In this document: one piece after another, positions 20,651 to 28,614 of the stretch
Layout of the letters: each line of letters begins with the position of its first letter
How positions within the stretch are numbered: position 1 is the stretch's first letter
From: Pseudarthrobacter oxydans
GTDB taxonomy: Bacteria > Actinomycetota > Actinomycetes > Actinomycetales > Micrococcaceae
DNA length: 64,000 nucleotides
Assembly (NCBI RefSeq): GCF_013314975.1
Contig: NZ_JABTYH010000020.1
Span: 17,373-81,372 of the forward strand
Reading direction: 5' to 3'
The notes under the pieces: generated by a model
What the model was told of the DNA's origin: nothing
Database searches by the model: none
What the model saw: only the letters and a program-made list of their open reading frames with translations
Made by a program: the position numbers and the translations under genes

Positions 20651-21900
20651 CAGTGGCCTTTCTGGGCTTGTTCCGCGGTTGCGCGGGATGGTTGGGGGTC
20701 TAGGGCAACGGTTCGTTGCGGTCTCAGGTGGAGTCTCAGGTCGCGGCCCAGCCTGCGCACGGCACCGCCGTCGGACTCGTCCCATTCCCACTGCTGGGCG
20801 TCGGCGAGGGTGGTGATGCCGAGGCCGTCCAGGGCCGGTGTGCCGGAGCCGAGCAGGGTGGGCGCCAGGTACACGATGAGCTCATCCACGAGTCCGGCGG
20901 CAAGGAACGCGCTCAGGATGCGCGAGCCTCCCTCGACCATGAGGTGGCGGGTCCCGGACGCGTAGAGCAGGGACAACGCCTCGTGCGGGTCGCGGGTGCG
21001 CAGGTGCGTGACCCGCCCGTCAGTTCCGCGTACGGCGGCCCCGCCGGGGACGTCCCGCAAGCCCATGACAGCCCGGACCGGCTGGTTCGGCGCCGGTGTT
21101 CCCTGCGGGTCGCGGGCGGTGAGCCGGGGGTTGTCCACCAGGACGGTCTGGGTGCCCACCAGGATGGCGTCGATCCGCCCGCGGATGGCGTGGTTGTCCG
21201 CGAGGGATTCCGGGCTGGATATCCACTGGCTGGTGCCGTCCTGGGCAGCGATGCGGCTGTCCAGCGTCTGGGCGATGTGGAGGGTGACGAAAGGCCGCTT
21301 CGCGGTCACCGCCTCGAACCACTGCCGGTTCAGGTCCAGGGATTCAGCGGCTCCCAGGCCGCTGCGGACGCGGACGCCGGCGGCCCGCAGCGTTGCTGCT
21401 CCACCTGCCGCAGGGTCGTGCGGATCGTCCACGGCGTAAACGACGTCCGTTATTCCGGCGGCAATGATGGCCTGCGCGCACGGCCCGGTGCGCCCGAGGT
21501 GGTTGCAGGGCTCCAGCGTCACCAGCATGGTGCAGCCTGAGAGATCCACGCCCGCTGCTGCCGCCTGGGCGATGGCGTCGGCCTCCGCATGCGCGGTGCC
21601 GGCGCCGCGGTGGAACCCGGTGATCAGGTGGTTGCCCTCAGGATCGACGACGACGGCGCCCACCAGGGGGTTCGCCCCGCGCGGGCCCCGCAGGGCTGCT
21701 TGCAGCGCAGCCTCCATGGCCCTGGTCTCGCCTGCGCTGAAGGCGGTAACGACGCCGTCGGCGGGCTGGAGCGGGTGGCCCGGATGCAGGGCGGTGCCCG
21801 CTCCGGCACCAAGAGATTGTGTGGCCGCCGTCATGCCGCGACCATCGCCACGGCTGCGTCCCCCGCTGAAGCGGCGGGATGTCCGGCATTTAAGAGCCAT
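20650..21900 (-). CDS. ribD: bifunctional riboflavin deaminase/reductase
   Basis: Deaminates then reduces the pyrimidine intermediate. N-terminal CMP-deaminase-type domain with the zinc motifs TAHAEADAI and LEPCNHLGRTGPCAQAI; C-terminal NADPH reductase domain (RPFVTLHIAQTLDSRIA, AILVGTQTVLVDNP, HLMVEGGSRILSAFL). The start is uncertain: ATG 21900 (416 aa) or ATG 21834 (394 aa, MTAATQSLG); the extra 22 residues are basic and neither has a strong ribosome site. First gene after the FMN riboswitch. Confidence 0.93.
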   Translation of the reverse strand: MALKCRTSRRFSGGRSRGDGRGMTAATQSLGAGAGTALHPGHPLQPADGVVTAFSAGETRAMEAALQAALRGPRGANPLVGAVVVDPEGNHLITGFHRGAGTAHAEADAIAQAAAAGVDLSGCTMLVTLEPCNHLGRTGPCAQAIIAAGITDVVYAVDDPHDPAAGGAATLRAAGVRVRSGLGAAESLDLNRQWFEAVTAKRPFVTLHIAQTLDSRIAAQDGTSQWISSPESLADNHAIRGRIDAILVGTQTVLVDNPRLTARDPQGTPAPNQPVRAVMGLRDVPGGAAVRGTDGRVTHLRTRDPHEALSLLYASGTRHLMVEGGSRILSAFLAAGLVDELIVYLAPTLLGSGTPALDGLGITTLADAQQWEWDESDGGAVRRLGRDLRLHLRPQRTVALDPQPSRATAEQAQKGH

Positions 21901-22008
21901 CGCTTGGGGTTCATTCCGTGTCGTTCCTTCCCTCTCGAACCGCGATGGCTCCGGGGGTATACGACAGCAGAAGGCTGCGGGACCGGGACGGCCCCACAGG
22001 TACAGCTG

Positions 22009-22156
22009 TACGTGCTTCTCTCATCCAGACTTTAACTGTCGGTACCGGAATTTCACCGGTTCAACCGTCTGCCGGGCTTTCCTTGCGGAAGGCACCGGCT
22101 CGCGGGTCGCGGACTGTCACCGCCGGTTCGGACTTACACCGACCCCGGAGCACGTA
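22009..22156 (-). ncRNA. FMN riboswitch (RFN element)
   Basis: On the minus strand the conserved RFN blocks appear in order: GGGGTCGGTGTAAGTCCG, AACCGGCGGTGACAGTCC, GACGGTTGAACCGGTG, AATTCCGGTACCGACAG and TTAAAGTCTGGATGAGAG. Helix P1 pairs 22009-22017 with 22148-22156. It lies about 110 nt before ribD, with the expression platform in 21901-22008. When FMN binds, it is expected to shut down the whole ribD-E-B-A-H operon. Confidence 0.97.
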
Positions 22157-22196
22157 TGTGTGTTGCTATTGTGCCATAACCGTCACGGGCTCCCGC

Positions 22197-22877
22197 CTAT
22201 TCCGCAGACGCCGCACGTAACGAACGGCCGCCCTGCATGCGGAGCCGTTCAATGGCAGCGGCGGGGTCGTCAGCGCCGTAGACAGCGGAGCCGGCAACAA
22301 AAACGGTGGCGCCGGCTTCGGCTGCCCTGACGATGGTTTCCTCCGTGATGCCGCCGTCCACCTGGATGGCCACGTCCGCTCCGGACCCGTCGATGGCTGC
22401 CCTTGCCCGCCGGATTTTTGGCAGGGTGAGGTCCAGGAAGGCCTGTCCCCCGAACCCGGGTTCAACGGTCATGATGAGCAGCATGTCCAGTTCGGTGAGC
22501 ATGTCCAGGTACGGGTCCACAGGGGTTGCGGGCCGAAGCGCCATCCCCGCCTTCGACCCCCTGCTGCGGAGTTCGCGCGCCAGCTTCACCGGGGCGATGG
22601 AGGCCTCGGCATGGAAGGTGACCGACGCCAGGCCGGCGTCGGCAAATCCCGGCGCCCAACGGTCGGCATCGGCGATCATGAGGTGCGCGTCCAGGGGGAT
22701 GGGGCTGACAGCCTGGATGCGCTGCACCACGGGCAGTCCGATGGTCAGGTTGGGGACAAAGTGGTTGTCCATGACATCCACGTGCACGGCGTCAGCGGTG
22801 CTGATGCGCTGCAGTTCCGCCTCCAGGTTGACGAAGTCGGCGGAGAGGATGCTCGGGTTGATGCAGCATTGCGTCAC
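22197..22877 (-). CDS. rpe: ribulose-phosphate 3-epimerase
   Basis: Interconverts ribulose 5-phosphate and xylulose 5-phosphate. GTG start ([15 protein letters not shown], 226 aa) with AAAGG 8 nt before it. TIM-barrel motifs: [35 protein letters not shown] and [12 protein letters not shown]. It ends some 40 nt before the FMN riboswitch, so it probably belongs to the def-fmt-rsmB transcript upstream. Confidence 0.96.
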   Translation of the reverse strand: MTQCCINPSILSADFVNLEAELQRISTADAVHVDVMDNHFVPNLTIGLPVVQRIQAVSPIPLDAHLMIADADRWAPGFADAGLASVTFHAEASIAPVKLARELRSRGSKAGMALRPATPVDPYLDMLTELDMLLIMTVEPGFGGQAFLDLTLPKIRRARAAIDGSGADVAIQVDGGITEETIVRAAEAGATVFVAGSAVYGADDPAAAIERLRMQGGRSLRAASAE

Positions 22878-22914
22878 GGGGTTGCCTTTCACTGGGTCTG
22901 TTGTTCGCTTTCGC

Positions 22915-24486
22915 CTAGGCCTTTTTATGGATGAGTGCCAGGAACATGGCGTCCGTCCCATGGATATGCGGCCAGAGCTGGGCCGTGGACTCATGGCCCG
23001 CCTCCAGCTTCCCCGGAAGGCTGACGGCGTCCAGTGCTGCCCCGGCGTCCAGGAGCTCCAGGTCGTCACGCTTGCGGAGGGCATCGGCAACCACTGCGGT
23101 GGTCTCCGCCGGGTGCGGGGAACACGTCACGTAGGCCACCACGCCCCCGGGCCGCACGGCTGCCAGCGCCGAGGCGAGGAGCTCACGCTGCAACGGACCG
23201 AGGTCCGCCAGGTCCTTGGGCGACCGGCGCCAGCGGGACTCGGGCCGGCGCCGCAAGGCGCCCAGCCCGCTGCAGGGAACGTCCACCAGGACGCGGTCAA
23301 AGGAGCCGGGCCTTTCGGAGCCGAGGTCTCGGCCGTCACCGGTGCGGACCTGCCACGTTTCGGCCGGCACGGCCGAGAGGGCCTGGCTCACCAGCTTGGC
23401 CCGGTGCGGGGCGGGCTCATTGGCCAGCAGCGTGGCGCCCCGCTGCTTTGCCAGTGCGCCGAGCAGGGCTGCCTTCCCACCGGGGCCGGCACACAGGTCC
23501 AGCCATGCCTCGGCTTGTCCGGCGCCTGTCCCGCCCTGCGGCCCGCCAAGATCGACGGCCGCCATGGCCCGGGCCACCAGCTGCGAGCCAACGTCCTGGA
23601 CGCGGGTGGTTCCTTCCCGGACTGAGGAGAAGCGTCCCAGGTCACCGCCACTGGAAAGAGCCGAACCCTCGACGAGCCCACCCGGAGTAGCGCCGTGTTC
23701 CAAGGCCTCGTCCAGGTTGCCGAGCCCCGGGAGGGCTACCAGGTTAACCACGGGGGCAGCGTTGTCCGCTTCCAGCAGGTTGTTGATTTCATCGGCGGAG
23801 CGCCCGTGTGCAACCAGTGACTGGCGCATTGCGCGGACGATCCATTCGGGGTGGGCGTAGCGGAGCGCAGCGATCTTCGTTGCGTCGGTCTCCCCGGCCA
23901 CGAGCTCGTCCAGCCACTCCTCCAGGGTGTGCGCGGCAACTTTGCGCAGCACGGCATTGATGAGCGCAGACGGGCCTGCCCCGATCACGGCGCGCGCCAG
24001 CCCGACGGTTTGGTCCAGGGCGGCGTGTGCCGGCACGCGCATGGCGAGCAGCTGGTGCGCCCCGATGCGCAGGGCATCCAGGATGGCGGGATCCAGCTGG
24101 TCCAGGGGGCGGTCCACGCAGCGGGCCAGGATGGCGTCGTAGGTGCCTTGGCCGCGCAGGGCGCCGTAGGTCAGTTCGGTGGCGAATCCGGCGTCGCGCT
24201 TGTCCAGCCCGTGGTGGCGGATCCGTGCCGGCAGGACAAGGTTGGCGTAGGCGTCCTCCGCCGCTACGGCGCGCAGGACTTCGAAGGCGACAAGACGGGC
24301 AGGATCCGCCCGTCGGGTGCGCTGGGACGGGGCGCTGTCCGTGAAGCTCCGCTGCGGACCGCGGTTGCGTTCACGGCCCTGGGCGTTACGGCGGCTGTTG
24401 TCCCGGGGTCCGCCTTTGCCGCGGCCCTGCCCGGAGTTGCCCTGCCCGCTCCCACGCCCGCCTGGATTGCCGCCGGACCCGCTCAT
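22915..24486 (-). CDS. rsmB: 16S rRNA m5C methyltransferase, RsmB/Sun family
   Basis: SAM-dependent rRNA cytosine-C5 methyltransferase. 523 aa: a Gly/Arg/Asn-rich disordered N-terminus (about 50 residues), a NusB-like RNA-binding domain (residues ~60-200), then the Rossmann methyltransferase with SAM loop [15 protein letters not shown], catalytic motifs [15 protein letters not shown] and [10 protein letters not shown]. The arginine/glycine N-terminus is an actinobacterial elaboration. Start overlaps the fmt stop by 4 nt. Confidence 0.94.
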   Translation of the reverse strand: MSGSGGNPGGRGSGQGNSGQGRGKGGPRDNSRRNAQGRERNRGPQRSFTDSAPSQRTRRADPARLVAFEVLRAVAAEDAYANLVLPARIRHHGLDKRDAGFATELTYGALRGQGTYDAILARCVDRPLDQLDPAILDALRIGAHQLLAMRVPAHAALDQTVGLARAVIGAGPSALINAVLRKVAAHTLEEWLDELVAGETDATKIAALRYAHPEWIVRAMRQSLVAHGRSADEINNLLEADNAAPVVNLVALPGLGNLDEALEHGATPGGLVEGSALSSGGDLGRFSSVREGTTRVQDVGSQLVARAMAAVDLGGPQGGTGAGQAEAWLDLCAGPGGKAALLGALAKQRGATLLANEPAPHRAKLVSQALSAVPAETWQVRTGDGRDLGSERPGSFDRVLVDVPCSGLGALRRRPESRWRRSPKDLADLGPLQRELLASALAAVRPGGVVAYVTCSPHPAETTAVVADALRKRDDLELLDAGAALDAVSLPGKLEAGHESTAQLWPHIHGTDAMFLALIHKKA

Positions 24487-25403
24487 TCGAACACCACGCT
24501 TTCAAAGGAAGCCATGCCGCGTGCCCAATCAGCCGCGGCCATCATCTTTTTGCCTGCCGGCTGGATCCTGGTCAGTTCCACCGCGTGGGAACCTGTGCCC
24601 ACCAGCACGCTCTTGCCGTGCAGAGCCAGGGCTCCCGGAGCAAGCGTCGTGACGTCCGGACGCAGCCGGACCGGTTCCAGTTTCACCCTCTGCCCGTCCA
24701 GCACCGTCCACGCACCCGGTTCGGGAGTGACGCCGCGGGCCTGCCGGCTGATGGCAAGGGCGGGATGGCTCCACTTCAGGTGGCCATCCTCAAGGGTCAG
24801 CTTGGGCGCCAGGGACACCTCGCCGGCCTGCGGCTGCGCCGAGGCCTTGCCTGCCCCAATGGCGGACAGCGTCTGGGCCAGGAGGACCGCACCGTTGCGG
24901 GACAGCCTTTCCAGGAGTTCGCCTGCGGTGTCCTCGGGCCCCACGGACTCGGTCAGGGTGCCGAAGACGGGGCCGGTGTCCAGCCCCTCTTCCAGCAGGA
25001 AGGTCACAGCCCCGGTGACGTCGTCCCCGGCCATGACGGCGCGCTGCACGGGCGCCGCTCCGCGCCACGCAGGCAGCAGGGAAAAGTGCAGGTTGATCCA
25101 GCCATGCCGGGGAACGGCCAGGGCGGCAGGCGGAACCAGCCCGCCGTAGGCAACGATGGCGGCCACATCAGGGTTTACGTCAGCGATCCTGGCGGTTGCC
25201 CCGGCATCAACGCGGGCTGCGCGGATGACCTCGATTCCGAGTTCGGCGGCGCGCGCAGCAACGGGCGACGGCGTGAGGACGCGCTTGCGGCCCACGGGGG
25301 CGTCGGGGCGGGTCAGCACGGCGACGACGTCGAAGCCTGCCTCCACCAGCGCATCAAGGGACGGGACGGCGACGGCGGGGGTTCCCGCGAAGAGGACCCT
25401 CAC
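24483..25403 (-). CDS. fmt: methionyl-tRNA formyltransferase
   Basis: Formylates initiator Met-tRNA using 10-formyl-THF. 306 aa with the N-terminal formyltransferase fold (MRVLFAGTPAVAVPSL), the HGWINLHFSLLPAWRGAAPVQ active-site region and the downstream Asp loop TGAVTFLLEEGLDTGPV. The C-terminal OB-like tRNA-binding domain follows. Overlaps both def (4 nt) and rsmB (4 nt), forming a tight initiator-tRNA/N-terminus maturation operon. Confidence 0.97.
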   Translation of the reverse strand: MRVLFAGTPAVAVPSLDALVEAGFDVVAVLTRPDAPVGRKRVLTPSPVAARAAELGIEVIRAARVDAGATARIADVNPDVAAIVAYGGLVPPAALAVPRHGWINLHFSLLPAWRGAAPVQRAVMAGDDVTGAVTFLLEEGLDTGPVFGTLTESVGPEDTAGELLERLSRNGAVLLAQTLSAIGAGKASAQPQAGEVSLAPKLTLEDGHLKWSHPALAISRQARGVTPEPGAWTVLDGQRVKLEPVRLRPDVTTLAPGALALHGKSVLVGTGSHAVELTRIQPAGKKMMAAADWARGMASFESVVFE

Positions 25404-25999
25404 CCGGCGTTACCGGCCGCTCCGGGACCAAAACTGGAGCCGGGCAGGGAGCCGCCGAAGCTGGAACCGACCGTCTTGGCGCGCTTGGCGGCCGTCCGCT
25501 CTGTGACCGAGCCGTAGTTGGCATTACGTATGGACCGCAGGGCGGCCTTGCGGTCTTCCCCCTCCAGCCGGTCGGTGTAGAGGATGCCGTCCAGGTGGTC
25601 GTTCTCGTGCTGGAAGCACCGCGCGAGCATCCCTTCCCCTTCCACCGTGACGGGGTTGCCGTGCATGTCCACGCCGGTCATGCGGGTGGAGCGGAAGCGC
25701 CGGACGGGAAAGCCAAGTCCGGGAATGGACAGGCAGCCCTCCACCTGGTCGTCCTGGTAATCCTCGCTGTTTTCCAGGACGGGGTTGATGATGTGCCCTT
25801 CCACGCCGTCAATCCGGTAGGTGAAAACCCTCTGGCTGATGCCTACTTGGGGCGCGGCCAGGCCTGCACCGTCCACGTCCTCCATGGTTTCGGTCATATC
25901 CGCGACCAGTTTGGCCAGCTCCGGCCCGAATTCCGTCACGGGATCGGCCACTGTGCGCAGCACAGGATCGCCGATGATGCGGATATTCAGGATAGCCAT
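25400..25999 (-). CDS. def: peptide deformylase
   Basis: Removes the formyl group from nascent proteins. 199 aa. Metal and catalytic motifs are intact: GAGLAAPQ (44-51), EGCLS (87-91; ligand C89) and HENDH (131-135; ligands H131, H135). A 40-residue C-terminal tail rich in Ser/Gly/Ala extends past the core and is variable in this family. First gene of the def-fmt-rsmB operon. Confidence 0.97.
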   Translation of the reverse strand: MAILNIRIIGDPVLRTVADPVTEFGPELAKLVADMTETMEDVDGAGLAAPQVGISQRVFTYRIDGVEGHIINPVLENSEDYQDDQVEGCLSIPGLGFPVRRFRSTRMTGVDMHGNPVTVEGEGMLARCFQHENDHLDGILYTDRLEGEDRKAALRSIRNANYGSVTERTAAKRAKTVGSSFGGSLPGSSFGPGAAGNAG

Positions 26000-26080
26000 G
26001 CGCAGTAATTCCTTACAGTTGGCGGGAAAGGGAACCTGTCCAGTTTAGGCGCAGTCATATGGGCCGCCGCCGTCAAACGC

Positions 26081-26941
26081 CTAAGCAGTCTTTACGTGTG
26101 CCAGCGGCGGCGGGGCGATGGGAAGCAGCGCGGCACCGGCGCTGATGGTGTCCGCCGAGAGCTCCCACACCCGCCTCAAGGCACAGAACTTCCACCAGTG
26201 GTGCTTGAGGACCTCGGGATTGGCCCGCACAGGACGCACTTCGGTTTCCCCGATGGCCACTGCCAGGAGGACGGGGTCCTCCCCGTACTTCCACGGCTCC
26301 CAGGTCCCGGCCACGGGATCAACAAGGCTCTCTTCCGCCTTCATCCCGGCGACAAGCTGCATCACCACCTTGTCATCGAGCGGTTTGACCAGGCCGTCCC
26401 GGGTGGTGCCCTTGGTCTTGTAGTCGATAAGGCAGACGCGGCCGTTGATGCGGGCCACCAGGTCCAGGGTTCCCGCGTATCCCACTGCGTTGTTCCAGAC
26501 CGTGATTTCCGGGGCGATGGGCTCCACCCGGTACAGCTCCCACCACTCGTCAAAGCGGACCGCGAAGGCTTCCTCGCCGTTGGCTGCCAGGGCCTCACGG
26601 GTTTCCTTCATGGCGTGCGGGCGGCCCAGGGCGCGGAGCGCCACCTGCTCGCAGTAGTTGTGCACCCGGTCCCCGCGCTTCGCGGCTTCATCGCGGTACG
26701 TTTCGGCCGCCCTGGCTGCCCGGCTGACGGCCTGCTTGATCTTGGCAGGGCTGCCCAGGCAGTCCGCCAGCAGGGGATCGTTCGCCAGGCTGCTCGCGCC
26801 CATGTAGCCGAACCAGCCATCCAGTCCGTGCGGCTGCTGGCTGATGACGGTGGTGATGGACGGAACCGAGAACTGCTCCGACGTTGAGCGGGCGTACATC
26901 CGGCCGTATTCGGTGGCGTGGGCGAGGAGTGGAGCTGTCAT
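26081..26941 (-). CDS. RecB/Cas4-like PD-(D/E)XK nuclease-family protein
   Basis: 286-aa cytoplasmic protein. The C-terminal half carries the PD-(D/E)XK core: YAGTLDLVARI (acidic residue), VCLIDYKTK (D-x-K) and a downstream QLVAGMKAEE helix, as in RecB/Cas4-type nucleases. The N-terminus includes SVPSITTVISQ and LDGWFGYMGA, resembling the entry region of such proteins. Start MTAPLLAHATEYGRMY has AAAGAG upstream. It stands alone, between def and a tRNA gene, with no helicase or cas genes. Cellular role unknown; phage or plasmid origin is possible but base composition looks native. Confidence 0.72.
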   Translation of the reverse strand: MTAPLLAHATEYGRMYARSTSEQFSVPSITTVISQQPHGLDGWFGYMGASSLANDPLLADCLGSPAKIKQAVSRAARAAETYRDEAAKRGDRVHNYCEQVALRALGRPHAMKETREALAANGEEAFAVRFDEWWELYRVEPIAPEITVWNNAVGYAGTLDLVARINGRVCLIDYKTKGTTRDGLVKPLDDKVVMQLVAGMKAEESLVDPVAGTWEPWKYGEDPVLLAVAIGETEVRPVRANPEVLKHHWWKFCALRRVWELSADTISAGAALLPIAPPPLAHVKTA

Positions 26942-26996
26942 GGAAAAAACTCTTTCACAAGGGGCCGACAAAATCTGCAGGCACGGATCCGCGCAC

Positions 26997-27036
26997 AAAA
27001 AAGGTCCGCTTCCGCTGCGCGCGGAAACGGACCTTT
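26997..27036 (-). terminator. Rho-independent terminator of tRNA-Val(CAC)
   Basis: 13-bp stem (27003-27015 with 27021-27033, one G-U pair), loop TGCGC, followed on the minus strand by six T. It ends just before the nuclease-like gene's start, so that gene needs its own promoter or read-through. Confidence 0.85.
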
Positions 27037-27042
27037 GTGCGG

Positions 27043-27114
27043 TGGGCGATACTGGGTTCGAACCAGTGACCTCTTCGGTGTGAACGAAGCGCGCTACCAC
27101 TGCGCCAATCGCCC
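27043..27114 (-). tRNA. tRNA-Val (CAC)
   Basis: 72-nt cloverleaf on the minus strand: acceptor GGGCGAT/ATCGCCC, D arm, anticodon stem CTTCG/CGAAG with loop TTCACAC giving anticodon CAC, and T arm with GGTTCGAACC. Discriminator A; CCA is not encoded (ACCG). It differs from the plus-strand Val(GAC) genes mainly in the anticodon arm. Confidence 0.95.
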
Positions 27115-27126
27115 TGATGCACTTGA

Positions 27127-27154
27127 ATGCTAGCCGACGCCGCACCCAATTCAA
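27127..27154 (-). promoter_or_regulatory. promoter of tRNA-Val(CAC)
   Basis: TTGAAT, a 16-nt spacer and TAGCAT on the minus strand; the -10 ends 12 nt before the mature tRNA. The remainder of the 27115-27421 gap (307 nt) holds this and the opposite promoter; I see no gene in it. Confidence 0.55.
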
Positions 27155-27333
27155 AAATCGGCACTTCCGGCCCCATCCCCAGGCGGCCGGAAGGGGGCCG
27201 GCCCGCCCGGCACGCTGCCGAAGGGGGCACCCCAGGCGCGCATCGGCCGTCGTAAATTACACAGCTGTAAGTAGGCGAAAACCGCGCCATTGCTGGGAAG
27301 GGCGGACACAAAGGGCAATCGGGGCGCCGGCGA

Positions 27334-27361
27334 TTTGGAGAATCCTTGAACCTCCTATATT
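27334..27361 (+). promoter_or_regulatory. possible promoter of the Gly-Cys-Val tRNA operon
   Basis: TTTGGA, 16 nt, TATATT, about 60 nt before the first tRNA-Gly. The surrounding bases are notably AT-richer than the region. Confidence 0.4.
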
Positions 27362-27421
27362 GTTTTTACTCGTTGGAACGCGAGGAAATGCCGGGAAGGG
27401 CAGGGAATCAGCCTCCAAAAT

Positions 27422-27494
<73 letters not shown>

Positions 27495-27541
27495 CGCAGG
27501 ACACTGTCACAGCAACGGTTCTCCGGAACCGACGCTTACAC

Positions 27542-27612
27542 GGTGGGTTGGCCGAGAGGCGAGGCAGCGGCCTGCAAAGCCGTATACACGGGTTCGAATC
27601 CCGTACCCACCT
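27542..27612 (+). tRNA. tRNA-Cys (GCA)
   Basis: 71-nt cloverleaf; acceptor GGTGGGT/ACCCACC, anticodon loop CTGCAAA (GCA), T arm CGGGTTCGAATCCCG and the U73 discriminator expected for tRNA-Cys. Single copy in the cluster. Confidence 0.95.
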
Positions 27613-27653
27613 CGGTGAAAACCATGGTTTCCGGATCACCTCCGGATGGACAT

Positions 27654-27725
27654 GGGCGATTGGCGCAGCGGTAGCGCGCTTCCCTGACACGGAAGAGGTC
27701 ACTGGTTCGATCCCAGTATCGCCCA
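27654..27725 (+). tRNA. tRNA-Val (GAC), copy 1
   Basis: 72-nt cloverleaf; acceptor GGGCGAT/ATCGCCC, anticodon stem CTTCC/GGAAG with loop CTGACAC (GAC), discriminator A. The following bases are CCA (27726-27728), unlike the second copy. Confidence 0.95.
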
Positions 27726-27787
27726 CCAAGCAAGGAAACTTGCTTCATGCAGTTCGACCGGCCCCCGCCGGAACGCACTTCATATCT

Positions 27788-27860
<73 letters not shown>

Positions 27861-27901
27861 CTCTTGTTCCTTAAGATCCCATCAGCCGGTCTTCCGGTTC
27901 C

Positions 27902-27973
27902 GGGCGATTGGCGCAGCGGTAGCGCGCTTCCCTGACACGGAAGAGGTCACTGGTTCGATCCCAGTATCGCCCA
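27902..27973 (+). tRNA. tRNA-Val (GAC), copy 2
   Basis: Identical to the tRNA-Val at 27654 over 72 nt; followed by CATGC, so CCA is not encoded here. Last tRNA before the terminator. Confidence 0.95.
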
Positions 27974-27978
27974 CATGC

Positions 27979-28003
27979 AGCAGCTCCCCGGAGCTGCTTT
28001 TTT
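27979..28003 (+). terminator. terminator of the tRNA cluster
   Basis: Stem AGCAGCTC (27979-27986) with GAGCTGCT, loop CCCG, then a run of six T ending at 28003, directly after the last tRNA-Val. Confidence 0.9.
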
Positions 28004-28122
28004 CGTGCCCGGCCACCGTGTGCGCCCTCATCCACGGCGCCCTTGACGGAGACATACGAACGGCAACCACTGCAGGCAGGCGTGCATCCGCTGCGGGCGA
28101 ACGCCTTGTACCCCTGATTTCC

Positions 28123-28151
28123 TTGGCAGGCCTTCCGGACGGCGCTAGGAT
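28123..28151 (+). promoter_or_regulatory. promoter of the antitoxin-family gene
   Basis: TTGGCA, exactly 17 nt, TAGGAT; predicted start about 40 nt before the GTG at 28198. One of the clearest sigma-70-type promoters in the window. Confidence 0.6.
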
Positions 28152-28197
28152 CGAATGCGGAGGAGCGACCTGGCTCCGCGATTGAAGGGAGGTGCTC

Positions 28198-28461
28198 GTG
28201 GGACTGATTGACGATCTAAAGGGCAAGGCTCAGGGTCTCATCCGCGGCAACGAGCAGGCCATCAAGAACGGCATCAACAAGGCCGGTGATTTTGTGGACA
28301 CCAAGACCGGAGGCAAGTACTCGGGCCACGTCAACAAGGTCCAGGATGGCGCTTCCAAGCTCATTGACAAGAACGGCACCCCGGGACAGGCACCTGCCGC
28401 CGAGCAGGTTCCGCCGGTCACTCCCGTCAACCCGGTTCCGCCGGCTGACAGGACTCCGTAA
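28198..28461 (+). CDS. MT0933-type antitoxin family small protein
   Basis: 87 aa. The N-terminal ~60 residues follow the actinobacterial MT0933/Rv0909-type antitoxin family: MGLIDDLKGKAQ..., KAGDFVDTKTGGKYSGHVNKVQD. The tail is proline/valine-rich. The GTG at 28198 was chosen because AAGGGAGG stands 5 nt before it; GTG 28192 overlaps that ribosome site. No toxin gene is next to it, so a true toxin-antitoxin pair is not supported; many homologues are solitary stress-type proteins. Confidence 0.82.
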   Translation: MGLIDDLKGKAQGLIRGNEQAIKNGINKAGDFVDTKTGGKYSGHVNKVQDGASKLIDKNGTPGQAPAAEQVPPVTPVNPVPPADRTP

Positions 28462-28500
28462 ACAGGATTTGGCCAGGGTCTTGCCCTAGCACGTCAAGGG

Positions 28501-28537
28501 GGTGCAGGTCCCGCCGGGAGGCGGCACCTGCACCTTT
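28501..28537. terminator. hairpin after the antitoxin-family gene
   Basis: Stem GGTGCAGGT (28501-28509) with ACCTGCACC (28526-28534) enclosing a second stem CCGCC/GGCGG, then only TTT. Likely terminator of the short gene. Confidence 0.6.
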
Positions 28538-28602
28538 GGCGTTTAAGCGGGACGTTCAGCCGGCATGCCAAGGCCGATTGAGGCTTCACGAAACAGGGCC
28601 GG

Positions 28603-28608
28603 TAACCT
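28603..28608 (+). promoter_or_regulatory. TAACCT -10 box of benE
   Basis: TAACCT ends 6 nt before the benE ATG and no ribosome site fits between, predicting a leaderless mRNA. A -35 is not clear (TTGAGG at 19 nt). Confidence 0.4.
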
Positions 28609-28614
28609 GCCCCT

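Noticed and set aside
26081..26941. Cas4 as part of a CRISPR adaptation module
   Set aside because: No Cas1/Cas2 or repeats nearby; only the nuclease fold is similar.
28198..28461. Toxin-antitoxin locus
   Set aside because: Only the antitoxin-like gene is present; both neighbours are a tRNA cluster and a transporter, and no small toxin frame is visible.
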